This document shows, piece after piece, positions 1 through 6,798 of a stretch of DNA of 8,008 nt. Below the pieces are notes generated by a model. That model was not told where the DNA came from. It worked only from the letters and a program-made list of their open reading frames with translations, and did not search any database. The first letter of the stretch is position 1, and each line of letters opens with the position of its first letter. The DNA is taken from the NCBI GenBank assembly GCA_900546385.1, contig URCT01000111.1, positions 1 through 8,008 of the forward strand. The letters run 5' to 3'. Both the position numbers and the translations under genes were made by a program. This DNA is from an uncultured Eubacteriales bacterium. Lineage in GTDB: Bacteria; Bacillota; Clostridia; Oscillospirales; CAG-382.

Positions 1-1020
1 ATGCCGGTCTATGTCATGTCGCACGATCCGGCGGAAACGCGGCTGCGGTACCATGTTGGATCGGTACACGTGTTTGACCCGTTTGCATTCTGGCCGCTGA
101 TGCGAAAGTGCCGGCTCTTCATTTCCGGCGGCGGAAGCCTGATCCAGGATGTCACCAGCTCCAAATCGCTTTTGTATTATACCTCCGTTATGCGCTATGC
201 CGCGCGGTGCGGCGATAAGGTCTATGTGTATGCCAACGGCATCGGCCCTTTGCGTGAAAAAAACTATGCGCGTGCCGCAAAAGCCTTAAATGCGGCGGAT
301 GCTGTCACACTGCGTGACCCGGCATCGCTTGCGGAGCTTGAAAAAATCGGTGCGGACAGCGGTAAAGCCCGTGTGACGGCCGATCCGGTGCTGCTTGCCG
401 AGGGAACGCCGCGCGAAGCCTTAATGGCGCTGTTTGCCGACAACGGCTTACCGAAGGACGGCCGTTTCTTCGGGATATCCGTACGCGAATGGCAGACCAA
501 TGATCCGGATTTTGTGCGGAAAATTGCCGAAATTGCCGATTATGCCGCCGAAAAATATCATCTTGTGCCGCTGCTTCTTCCGATGCGGTATCCGAATGAT
601 GTTGCCATCTCCGAACAGATCGCTTCTCGGTGCCGGACGGCCTATGTTTTGAAAAATCCGGTCGGCGTGAAGGATATGATCGGCCTTGTTGGCTGTTTGG
701 AGGCCGTGCTCGGTATGCGGCTGCATACGCTCATCTATGCGTCGGGCGCTTCGGTTCCCGTCATCGGCATTGTGTATGATAAAAAGGTTTCGGCGTTTCT
801 CGATTATATCGGCGAGAAACGGCGCGTTGATACGGAAAATATCGATGTTGCGGCAGCGAAACGCGATTTGGATGAAATCATGGAGCACCCGGCGGAAATC
901 CGTGCGTTCCTTGCCGAACAAAAGGCACGTCTTGCCGCGCTTGCCGAACAAAATGCCGCACTTGCCGCTGAGCTTTTGAAGGCCTACGATGCGGAACATT
1001 CCGAAAGCAAAGGAAATTAA
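1..1020 (+). CDS. csaB: Polysaccharide pyruvyl transferase, CsaB-like (5' end cut by window)
   Basis: Belongs to the polysaccharide pyruvyl transferase family, whose CsaB members transfer a pyruvyl ketal from phosphoenolpyruvate to a secondary cell-wall polysaccharide so that S-layer-homology proteins can dock on it. In the visible 339 residues the family signatures are the GGGSLIQD loop (residues 43-50) followed by the serine/tyrosine-rich TSSKSLLYY, the YANGIGPL segment (77-84), and GMRLHTLIYA with YDKKV near 238-263. The ATG at position 1 is unlikely to be the real start: family members carry about 30-40 more residues with a GYYGxxNxGDE-type N-terminus before the strand seen here as VYVMSHDP, so the gene begins upstream of the window. 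The tail (about 303-327) is Ala/Leu/Glu-rich, likely helical or coiled-coil, and contains a 10-residue near-duplication. It ends 4 bp before the ispE start, so the two are probably cotranscribed. The family call is firm; the exact CsaB role and substrate are inferred. Confidence 0.88.
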   Translation: MPVYVMSHDPAETRLRYHVGSVHVFDPFAFWPLMRKCRLFISGGGSLIQDVTSSKSLLYYTSVMRYAARCGDKVYVYANGIGPLREKNYARAAKALNAADAVTLRDPASLAELEKIGADSGKARVTADPVLLAEGTPREALMALFADNGLPKDGRFFGISVREWQTNDPDFVRKIAEIADYAAEKYHLVPLLLPMRYPNDVAISEQIASRCRTAYVLKNPVGVKDMIGLVGCLEAVLGMRLHTLIYASGASVPVIGIVYDKKVSAFLDYIGEKRRVDTENIDVAAAKRDLDEIMEHPAEIRAFLAEQKARLAALAEQNAALAAELLKAYDAEHSESKGN

Positions 1021-1024
1021 AGCT

Positions 1025-1858
1025 ATGAAACTGCTTCAAAAAGCCTATGCAAAAATCAATTTAACGCTTGAAATTCTCGGCACACGCCGCGGCGACGGCT
1101 TTCACGACATTGCGTCGGTCATGCTGAAGGTGCCGACGCTGTACGATTCGGTGACGCTTGCGGTTTCGGAAGCACCGGAAAACGCCGGAATGGTCGCTTT
1201 TTCCTGCGATAAAAACGTGTGTGAACCCGAAAAGAACCTTGCCTATCTTGCGGCAAAACGGTACTATGATTTGGTACATAATAAGGAAGAAAAGATCCTT
1301 CCCGGCGTTTCGATCGCCTTACAAAAGAATATCCCGTCCGGTGCGGGACTTGCCGGCGGCAGCTCGGACGCGGCGGCGGTCTTGAACGGATTAAACGAAC
1401 TTTTCGGGAAGCTTGACAAGAGCGCGCTTTTTCAAATCGCGCTGTCGCTCGGCAGCGATATCCCGTTTTGCTTAGACCCGTGCGGCGCGGCGCTTTGCAC
1501 CGGACGCGGCGAGCTTCTCGAACCGCTTCCGATGCCGGAGAACGTGCAAATCGAACTGCGCTTTCCGCAAACGCCGCTTTCCACCGCCGGTATTTATGCG
1601 GAATATGACCGCTTTTACGGCGACGACTACACCAAAAACAAGAGCGTTCTTTTGGCGGATGCGCTGAAGCGACAGGTGCCGCTTGCTTGCTTTGCCGCGC
1701 TTTTGTGCAATGATTTCCAGCCGCTTTGCGAAAAACGCTGCCCGGAAATCGCGCTTCTCTGCGAACAGTTAAAGCGCGAAGGTTTTTATGCCCAAATGTC
1801 CGGAAGCGGCTCGGCCGTGTTTGGATTACGTGTGCCGAAATCCGCAATATCGTTCTAA
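1025..1858 (+). CDS. ispE: 4-diphosphocytidyl-2-C-methyl-D-erythritol kinase IspE (short C-terminus)
   Basis: A GHMP-family kinase that phosphorylates the 2-hydroxyl of CDP-methylerythritol with ATP, the fourth enzyme of the MEP isoprenoid pathway; cytoplasmic. The 277 residues show the N-terminal AYAKINLTLEILG with the expected catalytic Lys10, DGFHDIASVM (24-33), the glycine-rich ATP loop PSGAGLAGGSSDAA (104-117), SLGSDIPF with the expected catalytic Asp145, and the C-terminal GHMP motif SGSGSAVFG (259-267). The start at 1025 is chosen because the protein then begins at the usual family N-terminus (MKLLQKAYAKINL) and because AAAGGA (1009-1014) lies upstream; an in-frame ATG at 989 would add 12 unlike residues overlapping the preceding gene. 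The start is 4 bp after the upstream stop, suggesting translational coupling. Oddity: the protein stops only ten residues after the last motif, whereas family members usually continue for a helix and strand of some 20-30 residues. A frameshift or natural truncation is possible. Confidence 0.93.
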   Translation: MKLLQKAYAKINLTLEILGTRRGDGFHDIASVMLKVPTLYDSVTLAVSEAPENAGMVAFSCDKNVCEPEKNLAYLAAKRYYDLVHNKEEKILPGVSIALQKNIPSGAGLAGGSSDAAAVLNGLNELFGKLDKSALFQIALSLGSDIPFCLDPCGAALCTGRGELLEPLPMPENVQIELRFPQTPLSTAGIYAEYDRFYGDDYTKNKSVLLADALKRQVPLACFAALLCNDFQPLCEKRCPEIALLCEQLKREGFYAQMSGSGSAVFGLRVPKSAISF

Positions 1859-1876
1859 AACTGCGCAAGATTCTTC

Positions 1877-1905
1877 TTGACTTTCAGCGCGGTTTGGTGT
1901 ATGAT
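1877..1905 (+). promoter_or_regulatory. Sigma-A promoter of the sugar-metabolism unit
   Basis: A near-consensus vegetative promoter: -35 TTGACT (1877-1882), 17-bp spacer, -10 TATGAT (1900-1905). Transcription would start near 1912 and give a 5' UTR of roughly 87 bases before the oxidoreductase start. It begins only 18 bp after the ispE stop, which marks the boundary between the upstream operon and the sugar unit. No operator could be identified with confidence. Confidence 0.75.
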
Positions 1906-1952
1906 TATCAGTAGGAAAGATGTGGAGTATTCGACATTTTTTCATTTTCAAA

Positions 1953-1981
1953 GGCTGATTGAAATGTGTGTTTTCACAGCC
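1953..1981 (+). promoter_or_regulatory. 5' UTR hairpin just upstream of the ribosome binding site
   Basis: GGCTG (1953-1957) pairs with CAGCC (1977-1981), and TGAAA (1960-1964) pairs with TTTCA (1972-1976), giving a 10-bp stem with a 2-nt bulge (AT) and a 7-nt loop TGTGTGT. It ends 4 bases before the AAGGAGG ribosome binding site (1986-1992). There is no T-tract, so it is not a terminator. It could stabilise the mRNA 5' end, or its inverted-repeat DNA form could be an operator. Function is unproven. Confidence 0.4.
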
Positions 1982-1998
1982 GAACAAGGAGGATTACC

Positions 1999-3087
1999 AT
2001 GAATGAAGTATTGAAAATCGGCATTATCGGCTGCGGCGGTATTGCCAACGGCAAGCATATGCCGGCCTTAAAGCAGGTTCCCGGCGTCGAGATGGTCGCA
2101 TTCTGCGATATCGTCGAGGAAAGAGCCGTCAAGGCGGCCAAGGATTACGGCACGCCCGACGCAAAGGTGTATGTGGATTACAAGGAACTCTTGAAGGATG
2201 AGAGCATTGACGTGGTTCATGTCTGCACGCCGAACAGAGAACACAGCTTCATTACGATCGACGCACTCGAAGCCGGCAAGCACGTTTACTGCGAAAAGCC
2301 GATGGCAAAGACCTATGCCGAAGGCAAGGCTATGCTGGATGCCGCCAAGCGCACCGGCAAGAGATTGACCATCGGGTATCAGAACCGTCAGACGCCGCAG
2401 GCTTTGTATGTCAAGAAGGCTTGCGAGGACGGCGTTCTCGGTGATATCTATTATGCAAACGCCATCGCGCTTCGCCGCAGAGCCGTTCCGACCTGGGGCG
2501 TGTTCCTCAACGAAGAAGAACAGGGCGGCGGTCCGCTTATCGACATCGGCACGCACGCGCTCGATATGACTCTTTGGTGTATGCAGAATTATAAGCCGAA
2601 GATGGTGGTCGGCACCAAGTACAGAAAGCTTGCCGATCAGACCGAAACCGCAAACGCCTGGGGCGATTGGGATCCCAAGCAGTTCACGGTGGAGGACAGT
2701 GCGTTCGGCTTTATCACCATGGAGGACGGCGCAACCATTATTCTCGAATCCAGCTGGGCACTCAACATTTTGGATGCAAGCGAAGCCGCTTTCCGTCTTT
2801 GCGGCACCAAGGCCGGTGCGGATACCGTCAACAACAGTGCGCGCATTAACGGCGTCAAATACGGCAGACAGTATGTCGAACAACCGGCACTCACCGCCGG
2901 CGGCGTTGCTTTCTATGACGGCGCAAACGCTTCTCCGGCTGTACTGGATATGGCACAGTGGATCAACGCCCTTCGCACCAACACCGACCCGTGCGTTCTT
3001 CCGGAACAGGCACTCTGCGTGACCCGTATTTTGGAAGCGATCTATGAATCCTCCAAGACCGGCAAACCGGTCTACTTCAACGACTAA
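1999..3087 (+). CDS. Gfo/Idh/MocA-family NAD(P)-dependent oxidoreductase
   Basis: A 362-residue cytoplasmic dehydrogenase of the glucose-fructose oxidoreductase/inositol dehydrogenase family; members oxidise or reduce one hydroxyl/keto carbon of a sugar, cyclitol or glycoside with a nicotinamide cofactor. The N-terminal Rossmann fold shows KIGIIGCGGIA with the GxGGxA cofactor loop (11-16) and an acidic residue after the second strand (FCDI, D37). The family hallmark CEKP (98-101) carries the conserved lysine, and the C-terminal domain has GGGPLIDIGTHALDM (177-190) with D182, H186 and D189 in the usual catalytic DxGxHxxD arrangement. The start at 1999 has a perfect AAGGAGG (1986-1992) six bases upstream; an in-frame GTG at 1966 lies inside a hairpin and adds non-conserved residues. 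It is the first gene after the 1877 promoter and precedes a TIM-barrel sugar isomerase-like gene. The family is certain; the substrate is not recognisable. Confidence 0.93.
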   Translation: MNEVLKIGIIGCGGIANGKHMPALKQVPGVEMVAFCDIVEERAVKAAKDYGTPDAKVYVDYKELLKDESIDVVHVCTPNREHSFITIDALEAGKHVYCEKPMAKTYAEGKAMLDAAKRTGKRLTIGYQNRQTPQALYVKKACEDGVLGDIYYANAIALRRRAVPTWGVFLNEEEQGGGPLIDIGTHALDMTLWCMQNYKPKMVVGTKYRKLADQTETANAWGDWDPKQFTVEDSAFGFITMEDGATIILESSWALNILDASEAAFRLCGTKAGADTVNNSARINGVKYGRQYVEQPALTAGGVAFYDGANASPAVLDMAQWINALRTNTDPCVLPEQALCVTRILEAIYESSKTGKPVYFND

Positions 3088-3098
3088 AAATTTGCAAA

Positions 3099-3131
3099 AA
3101 AGGCGCGGAATCGGTTCGGTTTCGCGCCTTT
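3099..3131 (+). terminator. Intra-operon hairpin (partial terminator/attenuator or mRNA stabiliser)
   Basis: AAAGGCGCGGAA (3099-3110) pairs with TTTCGCGCCTTT (3120-3131): a 12-bp stem with one G-T wobble, GC-rich core and 9-nt loop. On the + strand the following tract is weak (TTTCTGTCT), so read-through into the next gene is plausible. On the - strand the same hairpin is followed by TTTTTTGCAAATTTTT, a much better terminator, although no minus-strand gene is present here. Its place between two functionally related genes suggests it tunes relative expression. Confidence 0.65.
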
Positions 3132-3157
3132 CTGTCTAATCGAAAAGGAGAAACACA

Positions 3158-3997
3158 ATGAAACTCGGCATTATCGCGTCTTATGAAAACGAAAAAACGT
3201 TTGAGACCGTCAAAAATTTAGGGCTCGACGGCATCGAATTTACCGTAAATCACAATATTGACAGCAGAAAATTTTTAGACGACATTCCCGAAATCGCACG
3301 CCGCATGGGAAAATACGGTCTTACGACGCTTTCGACCGGCCGTTGGGGCATGAAGCGTGTTGATGACGACGGAAAGGTGCTTCCCGAAGCACTCGAGCAC
3401 GACAAAAATGTCATTCTCGGCGCGCACAAGCTCGGCTGTCCGGTGTTCAACTGCGGCTGTAACTACGCAAAAAATCTGACCTTAAAGCAAAATCTTGAGG
3501 TCGCTTACGATTATTTTTCGACACTAATTGACTATGCGGACGATAAAAACGTGAAAATCGCCGTCTATAACTGTGAATGGGAAAACTTTGTCATTGACCC
3601 GACCACATGGCGCGTGCTTCTTCCGGCACTGCCAAAGCTCGGCATCAAATATGACCCGTCCCACAGCATCGAGCATACGCGCGATTATAAGGAATACTTG
3701 CCGGAAATGGCGGAATTCGGCGATCGGTTCTATCATTTTCATGTGAAAGGCTCACTGTTCATCAACGGCGAACACTACGACGATCCGCCGGCCGGTATGG
3801 ATGGGATCAATTGGGGCGCGGTGTTTGACATTCTCTACACAAAAAATTACGACGGTGCGGTATGCTATGAGCCGCATTCGAAATATTGGACGGGCGCGAA
3901 AGGCCGTTGGGCCATCGATTTTTCATTAAATTATATCAAGCCGTTCTTTATGCCGGAGGATTATAAGGGGGATATGGCAAGCCCGTATTCGCTGTAA
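3158..3997 (+). CDS. Sugar phosphate isomerase/epimerase-like TIM-barrel protein (xylose isomerase-like)
   Basis: A 279-residue protein of the xylose isomerase-like TIM-barrel superfamily (AP endonuclease 2 family), which includes sugar isomerases and epimerases, IolE and IolI of inositol catabolism, and DgpC-type C-glycoside cleaving subunits. Visible features: strand-1 MKLGIIASYE, GLDGIEFTV (22-30), and the probable divalent-metal ligands Glu140 (NCEWENF), Asp166 and His169 in YDPSHS, His193/His195 in FYHFHVKGS, and Glu238 in CYEPHS. This set of acidic and histidine residues at successive barrel strand ends fits a metal-dependent enzyme. No signal peptide, so cytoplasmic. Start supported by AAGGAG (3145-3150), 7 bases upstream. 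It lies 70 bp after the oxidoreductase, separated by a hairpin, and only 14 bp before the next gene, so the three are probably one unit. Fold and metal site are well supported; the reaction is unknown. Confidence 0.88.
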   Translation: MKLGIIASYENEKTFETVKNLGLDGIEFTVNHNIDSRKFLDDIPEIARRMGKYGLTTLSTGRWGMKRVDDDGKVLPEALEHDKNVILGAHKLGCPVFNCGCNYAKNLTLKQNLEVAYDYFSTLIDYADDKNVKIAVYNCEWENFVIDPTTWRVLLPALPKLGIKYDPSHSIEHTRDYKEYLPEMAEFGDRFYHFHVKGSLFINGEHYDDPPAGMDGINWGAVFDILYTKNYDGAVCYEPHSKYWTGAKGRWAIDFSLNYIKPFFMPEDYKGDMASPYSL

Positions 3998-4011
3998 ACA
4001 GAGGTGAAAGC

Positions 4012-6021
4012 ATGAAAAATACTGTTTTTCAAATTGATTTTAACGCCGAAACCGGCAGAATTCGCTCCATCGTTTTTCAAAAAGATGCATACCAAATGAA
4101 TTGGTGCGGCCAAACACATGAATGGGGCGAGATCTTTTTCCGCAATGAACCGCACGCCTATGACGCTTCCAAAAACACATTTGTGATTAACACGTGGAAT
4201 TTTCAAGAGGAAAATAAGCTCGTTTCCTTTGAAGAATCGGATGTGGAGGCCGTTTCGGTCTATTCCAACGGAAGATTGCAGACCACGGTCAAACGCTTTT
4301 TTGATGAAAACGGCAATTTTGTCGAAACCTACGAATTCAAAAATATTTCGCCGGATGAACTGTTTTTTCGAAAGGGCGAGGTCGGCATCTATACGCCGTT
4401 TGCCGATGAATACCGTGCGGCGCAGGAAAGCCTGACCACAAAATGCTCGGCACACGTTTGGTGCGGCGAAAACGTTTCTTGGGTCAATGCGCTTCGTCAG
4501 GGCGTTTCGGAGGAAAATCTCGGACTTGTGTTGACCGAAGGCTCTTTGGAGGCTTACAGCATTGACCGCGATCATCAAACCGTAGCGACGGCGTATCGCG
4601 GCAATATCGTTTTACATCCGTATCTTTCGCCGCTTTTGCCGGAGGAATGCGCTGTTGTTTCATGGACGCTGTTCAAACATAGAGGAACACCGGACTTCCT
4701 GTCGAAGATTTCTGCGCGCGGCGTTCTGTACGCTTTGCAGACCGGCGACCTTACGGCTGTCAATGAGGAGAAATTTACGTTATCCGTTCCGGCAGCCGAC
4801 GATTTGAAAATCACGGTCAATGAGAGAGAAATCCCGTATACGGTCTGCGGCGGAACGGCGACTGTCACCGTCCGGCCGGATAAGGTCGGAGAATACCGTT
4901 TTGAGCTGTCTGCCGGCGGCAAAACGACGCACGCGCTTATGTATTATGCCGGCGATCTTGAAAAGCTTCTGCAAACGCGGCTCGAATACATCGTCAAATA
5001 TCAACAGTATCATCGCAAGGGCAGTAAGTTAGACGGTGCTTACTTAATCTATGATATCAAGGACAAGCGTCCGTATTTCAACAACAAAAACGCTGACCAC
5101 AATGCCAGCCGTGAGCGTCTTGGCATGGGAATTGTGATGGCACGGTATCTGCGCACCCATAAAAATGAAATTCTTGAAAAAAGCCTTCGGGAATATGTGG
5201 CCTTTGTGCTTCGGGAATTCATCGATATTGAAACCGGCACGGTGTACGATACGATCGGCAAAGACCCTACCGTTGTGCGGCTGTATAACGCGCCTTGGGG
5301 CATGATGTTTCTTGCGGAGCTGTATCAATTGACCGGCGACGATACGTATATTGAGGGGTTACACAAGATCATCGAATACTACTATTCCATGGGCAGTGAG
5401 CGGTTTTATCCCAACGGCATCAGCATTAAGTTCTTGTTGGATACGCTCGAAAAATCCGGACGAACGGATTATTACGAGAGCGCACTTGCCCATTTTGAAA
5501 AGCACGTGCAAAAAATGCTTGACACCGGTTTGAACTATCCGCCGCATGAAGTGATCTATGAGCAGACCATCGTCACGCCGGCCGTCGCGTTTATCAGTGA
5601 AATGGGACTTGTCAAAAAGGACCCTTCTTATGCCGAAAAAGTATATCAGCACATCAAAACCTTAGATCGGTTCAACGGTATGCAGCCGGATTACCATTTG
5701 AATGAGATACCGATCCGTTATTGGGATGGCTTTTGGTTCGGAAAAGCGGCACTTTTCACGGACACCTTGCCGCATTATTGGAGCTGCCTTACCGCGCGCT
5801 CTGAAAATGATTATTCTTTGCTTTCCGGTGAAGAAGCCTATCATACGGCAGCGGTTCGTTGTATTAAAAATTGCTTGTGCCTGTTCTTTGAGGACGGAGC
5901 AGCTTCGTGTGCCTATGACTATCCGTTCTCCACTGACGGCAAAATGTGCGAATCTTTTGACGAGTGGGCGAATGACCAAGATTTTGCCCTGTATTATGCG
6001 ATGCAGATTTTGGGGGAATAG
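4012..6021 (+). CDS. Putative intracellular (alpha/alpha)6 glycosidase-like protein, family not recognised
   Basis: A 669-residue protein I cannot assign to a named family. Residues 1 to about 235 are rich in short beta-strand-like stretches with many aromatics; about 236-310 looks like a small beta domain (LKITVNEREIPYTV, EYRFELSAGGKT); about 315-669 is helical with regularly spaced helices and aromatic, polar loops such as PYFNNKNADHNASRERLGMG (354-373), YNAPWGMMFLAELYQLTGDD (425-444), YPPHEVIYEQT (509-519) and RYWDGFWFGKAALFTDTLPHYW (569-590). A beta-sandwich followed by an (alpha/alpha)6 toroid is the arrangement of many glycoside hydrolases (for example GH65, GH94, GH127), so a sugar-cleaving role is inferred. 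Candidate acids include D572, E515, E517, D584 and E648, not verified. No signal peptide. Start: GAGGTG (4001-4006), 5 bases upstream, 14 bp after the TIM-barrel gene, implying coupled expression. A strong hairpin follows its stop. Confidence 0.7.
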   Translation: MKNTVFQIDFNAETGRIRSIVFQKDAYQMNWCGQTHEWGEIFFRNEPHAYDASKNTFVINTWNFQEENKLVSFEESDVEAVSVYSNGRLQTTVKRFFDENGNFVETYEFKNISPDELFFRKGEVGIYTPFADEYRAAQESLTTKCSAHVWCGENVSWVNALRQGVSEENLGLVLTEGSLEAYSIDRDHQTVATAYRGNIVLHPYLSPLLPEECAVVSWTLFKHRGTPDFLSKISARGVLYALQTGDLTAVNEEKFTLSVPAADDLKITVNEREIPYTVCGGTATVTVRPDKVGEYRFELSAGGKTTHALMYYAGDLEKLLQTRLEYIVKYQQYHRKGSKLDGAYLIYDIKDKRPYFNNKNADHNASRERLGMGIVMARYLRTHKNEILEKSLREYVAFVLREFIDIETGTVYDTIGKDPTVVRLYNAPWGMMFLAELYQLTGDDTYIEGLHKIIEYYYSMGSERFYPNGISIKFLLDTLEKSGRTDYYESALAHFEKHVQKMLDTGLNYPPHEVIYEQTIVTPAVAFISEMGLVKKDPSYAEKVYQHIKTLDRFNGMQPDYHLNEIPIRYWDGFWFGKAALFTDTLPHYWSCLTARSENDYSLLSGEEAYHTAAVRCIKNCLCLFFEDGAASCAYDYPFSTDGKMCESFDEWANDQDFALYYAMQILGE

Positions 6022-6030
6022 GATTTCTTT

Positions 6031-6072
6031 GCAAACAAGAACGAATCGGTTCGCCTTTTCGTTCTTGTTTGT
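6031..6072 (+). terminator. Strong hairpin closing the sugar unit, likely rho-independent terminator
   Basis: CAAACAAGAACGAA (6032-6045) pairs with TTCGTTCTTGTTTG (6058-6071), a perfect 14-bp stem plus a G-T pair at 6031/6072, with a 12-nt loop. The descending arm itself is T-rich (TTCTTGTTTGTTG), which can serve as the U-tract. It begins 9 bases after the 6021 stop. It ends 37 bases before the next start, so it separates the sugar operon from the membrane-protein genes. Confidence 0.75.
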
Positions 6073-6109
6073 TGACCCTATTTACAGTTAACAGACAATG
6101 GAGTTTATT

Positions 6110-6736
6110 ATGAAAGGAAAAAGCAAAGTTAGAATTAGGGATATATTTGTTTATGGATTGGCGTCGATTGGGGCAAATTACATTGCATCGTTGCTCGGTA
6201 TGCATACCTTAAGGGGACTTATCGGTCCGATGCTGCTAAAAACCGCGCAAATTTCACATACTTTGTTTTACTTCTTGTGCTGCTTATTGAATTTACCGCC
6301 GGTGCTTTTTCTTTCTCTGCTTGTCAGCTATTTTGTGTTAAAAAGAATCATTCCCAAACAATACGCGCCCTCCGATACGCTGAAAGACGGCATGAAGAAA
6401 GCGCTCGTTACTGTGTTGCCGGGCGAAATCGGACGTTTGATCCTTTGTTCACGCTATGTCGGCATTATGAACGATGGCGGACGTTTCGGATATATCCCCT
6501 CCATTTTATATGATACAATTTATATCGGGCTGACGAATCGACGTGAACCAATACGGCAGTTAGGCGAAATCCTTTGGCAGGATCGGCTCTGGTATTTTGT
6601 GTTTTATATGATTTACTTATGCATATATCTGTGTCTTATCCTGTTTCTCTGCAACAAAATATGGAAAAATGCCGAACGGGATGGCAAGGATATGATTTTC
6701 CATGAAAGGTATCAATCCAAGCCGAAGTTATACTAA
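6110..6736 (+). CDS. Multi-span membrane protein of unknown function
   Basis: A 208-residue protein I do not recognise. Hydrophobic stretches suggest membrane segments at about 11-30 (IFVYGLASIGANYIASLLG), 50-78 (a long stretch, HTLFYFLCCLLNLPPVLFLS onward, perhaps two short helices around the LPP kink) and 160-183 (LWYFVFYMIYLCIYLCLILF). A moderately hydrophobic stretch at 97-115 (KALVTVLPGEIGRLILCSR) may be a fourth or lie at the interface. Loops are basic (KRIIPKQ, NRREPIRQ, KIWKNAERDGKD) and the C-terminus is polar, so it is probably cytoplasmic. Start chosen at 6110 because GGAG (6100-6103) sits 6 bases upstream; the in-frame ATG at 6098 has no such site and overlaps that motif. No convincing promoter of its own was seen, so it may depend on read-through or an atypical promoter. 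It may pair with the next gene, another small membrane protein. Confidence 0.75.
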   Translation: MKGKSKVRIRDIFVYGLASIGANYIASLLGMHTLRGLIGPMLLKTAQISHTLFYFLCCLLNLPPVLFLSLLVSYFVLKRIIPKQYAPSDTLKDGMKKALVTVLPGEIGRLILCSRYVGIMNDGGRFGYIPSILYDTIYIGLTNRREPIRQLGEILWQDRLWYFVFYMIYLCIYLCLILFLCNKIWKNAERDGKDMIFHERYQSKPKLY

Positions 6737-6762
6737 GCAGTTTGGCTAAGAAAGAAGGGAAA

Positions 6763-6791
6763 GGTGTGACCTGAAAGGTCGTCGCGACACC
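6763..6791 (+). promoter_or_regulatory. Hairpin directly upstream of the 6799 start
   Basis: GGTGT (6763-6767) pairs with ACACC (6787-6791) and GACCT (6768-6772) with AGGTC (6776-6780), giving 10 bp with a GAA loop and a 6-nt bulge GTCGCG on the 3' side. An alternative is the self-complementary octamer GTCGCGAC (6781-6788). The structure ends 7 bases before the start codon at 6799, so it would bury the expected Shine-Dalgarno position. This may limit translation, or may argue for the downstream start at 6817. Confidence 0.4.
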
Positions 6792-6798
6792 GCATGTT

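Noticed and set aside
448..999. 183-codon minus-strand ORF
   Set aside because: Shadow of the pyruvyl transferase gene; no recognisable features or start signals.
989..1024. Upstream in-frame ATG for IspE
   Set aside because: It overlaps the preceding gene and adds 12 residues not expected before the conserved N-terminus.
1119..1868. 249-codon minus-strand ORF
   Set aside because: Arg/Ala/Pro-rich shadow of ispE, whose own frame has all family motifs.
1966..1998. In-frame GTG start 33 bases upstream of the oxidoreductase ATG
   Set aside because: It lies in a hairpin, lacks a ribosome binding site, and adds residues outside the family; the ATG at 1999 has a perfect AAGGAGG.
2068..2883. 271-codon minus-strand ORF
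   Set aside because: Antisense to the oxidoreductase, which carries clear Rossmann and EKP motifs.
6072..6099. Possible promoter TTGACC-16-GACAAT before the 6110 gene
   Set aside because: Poor -10, and transcription would start inside or after the ribosome binding site.
6098..6109. Upstream ATG for the multi-span membrane protein
   Set aside because: No ribosome binding site ahead of it, and it overlaps the GGAG that serves the ATG at 6110.
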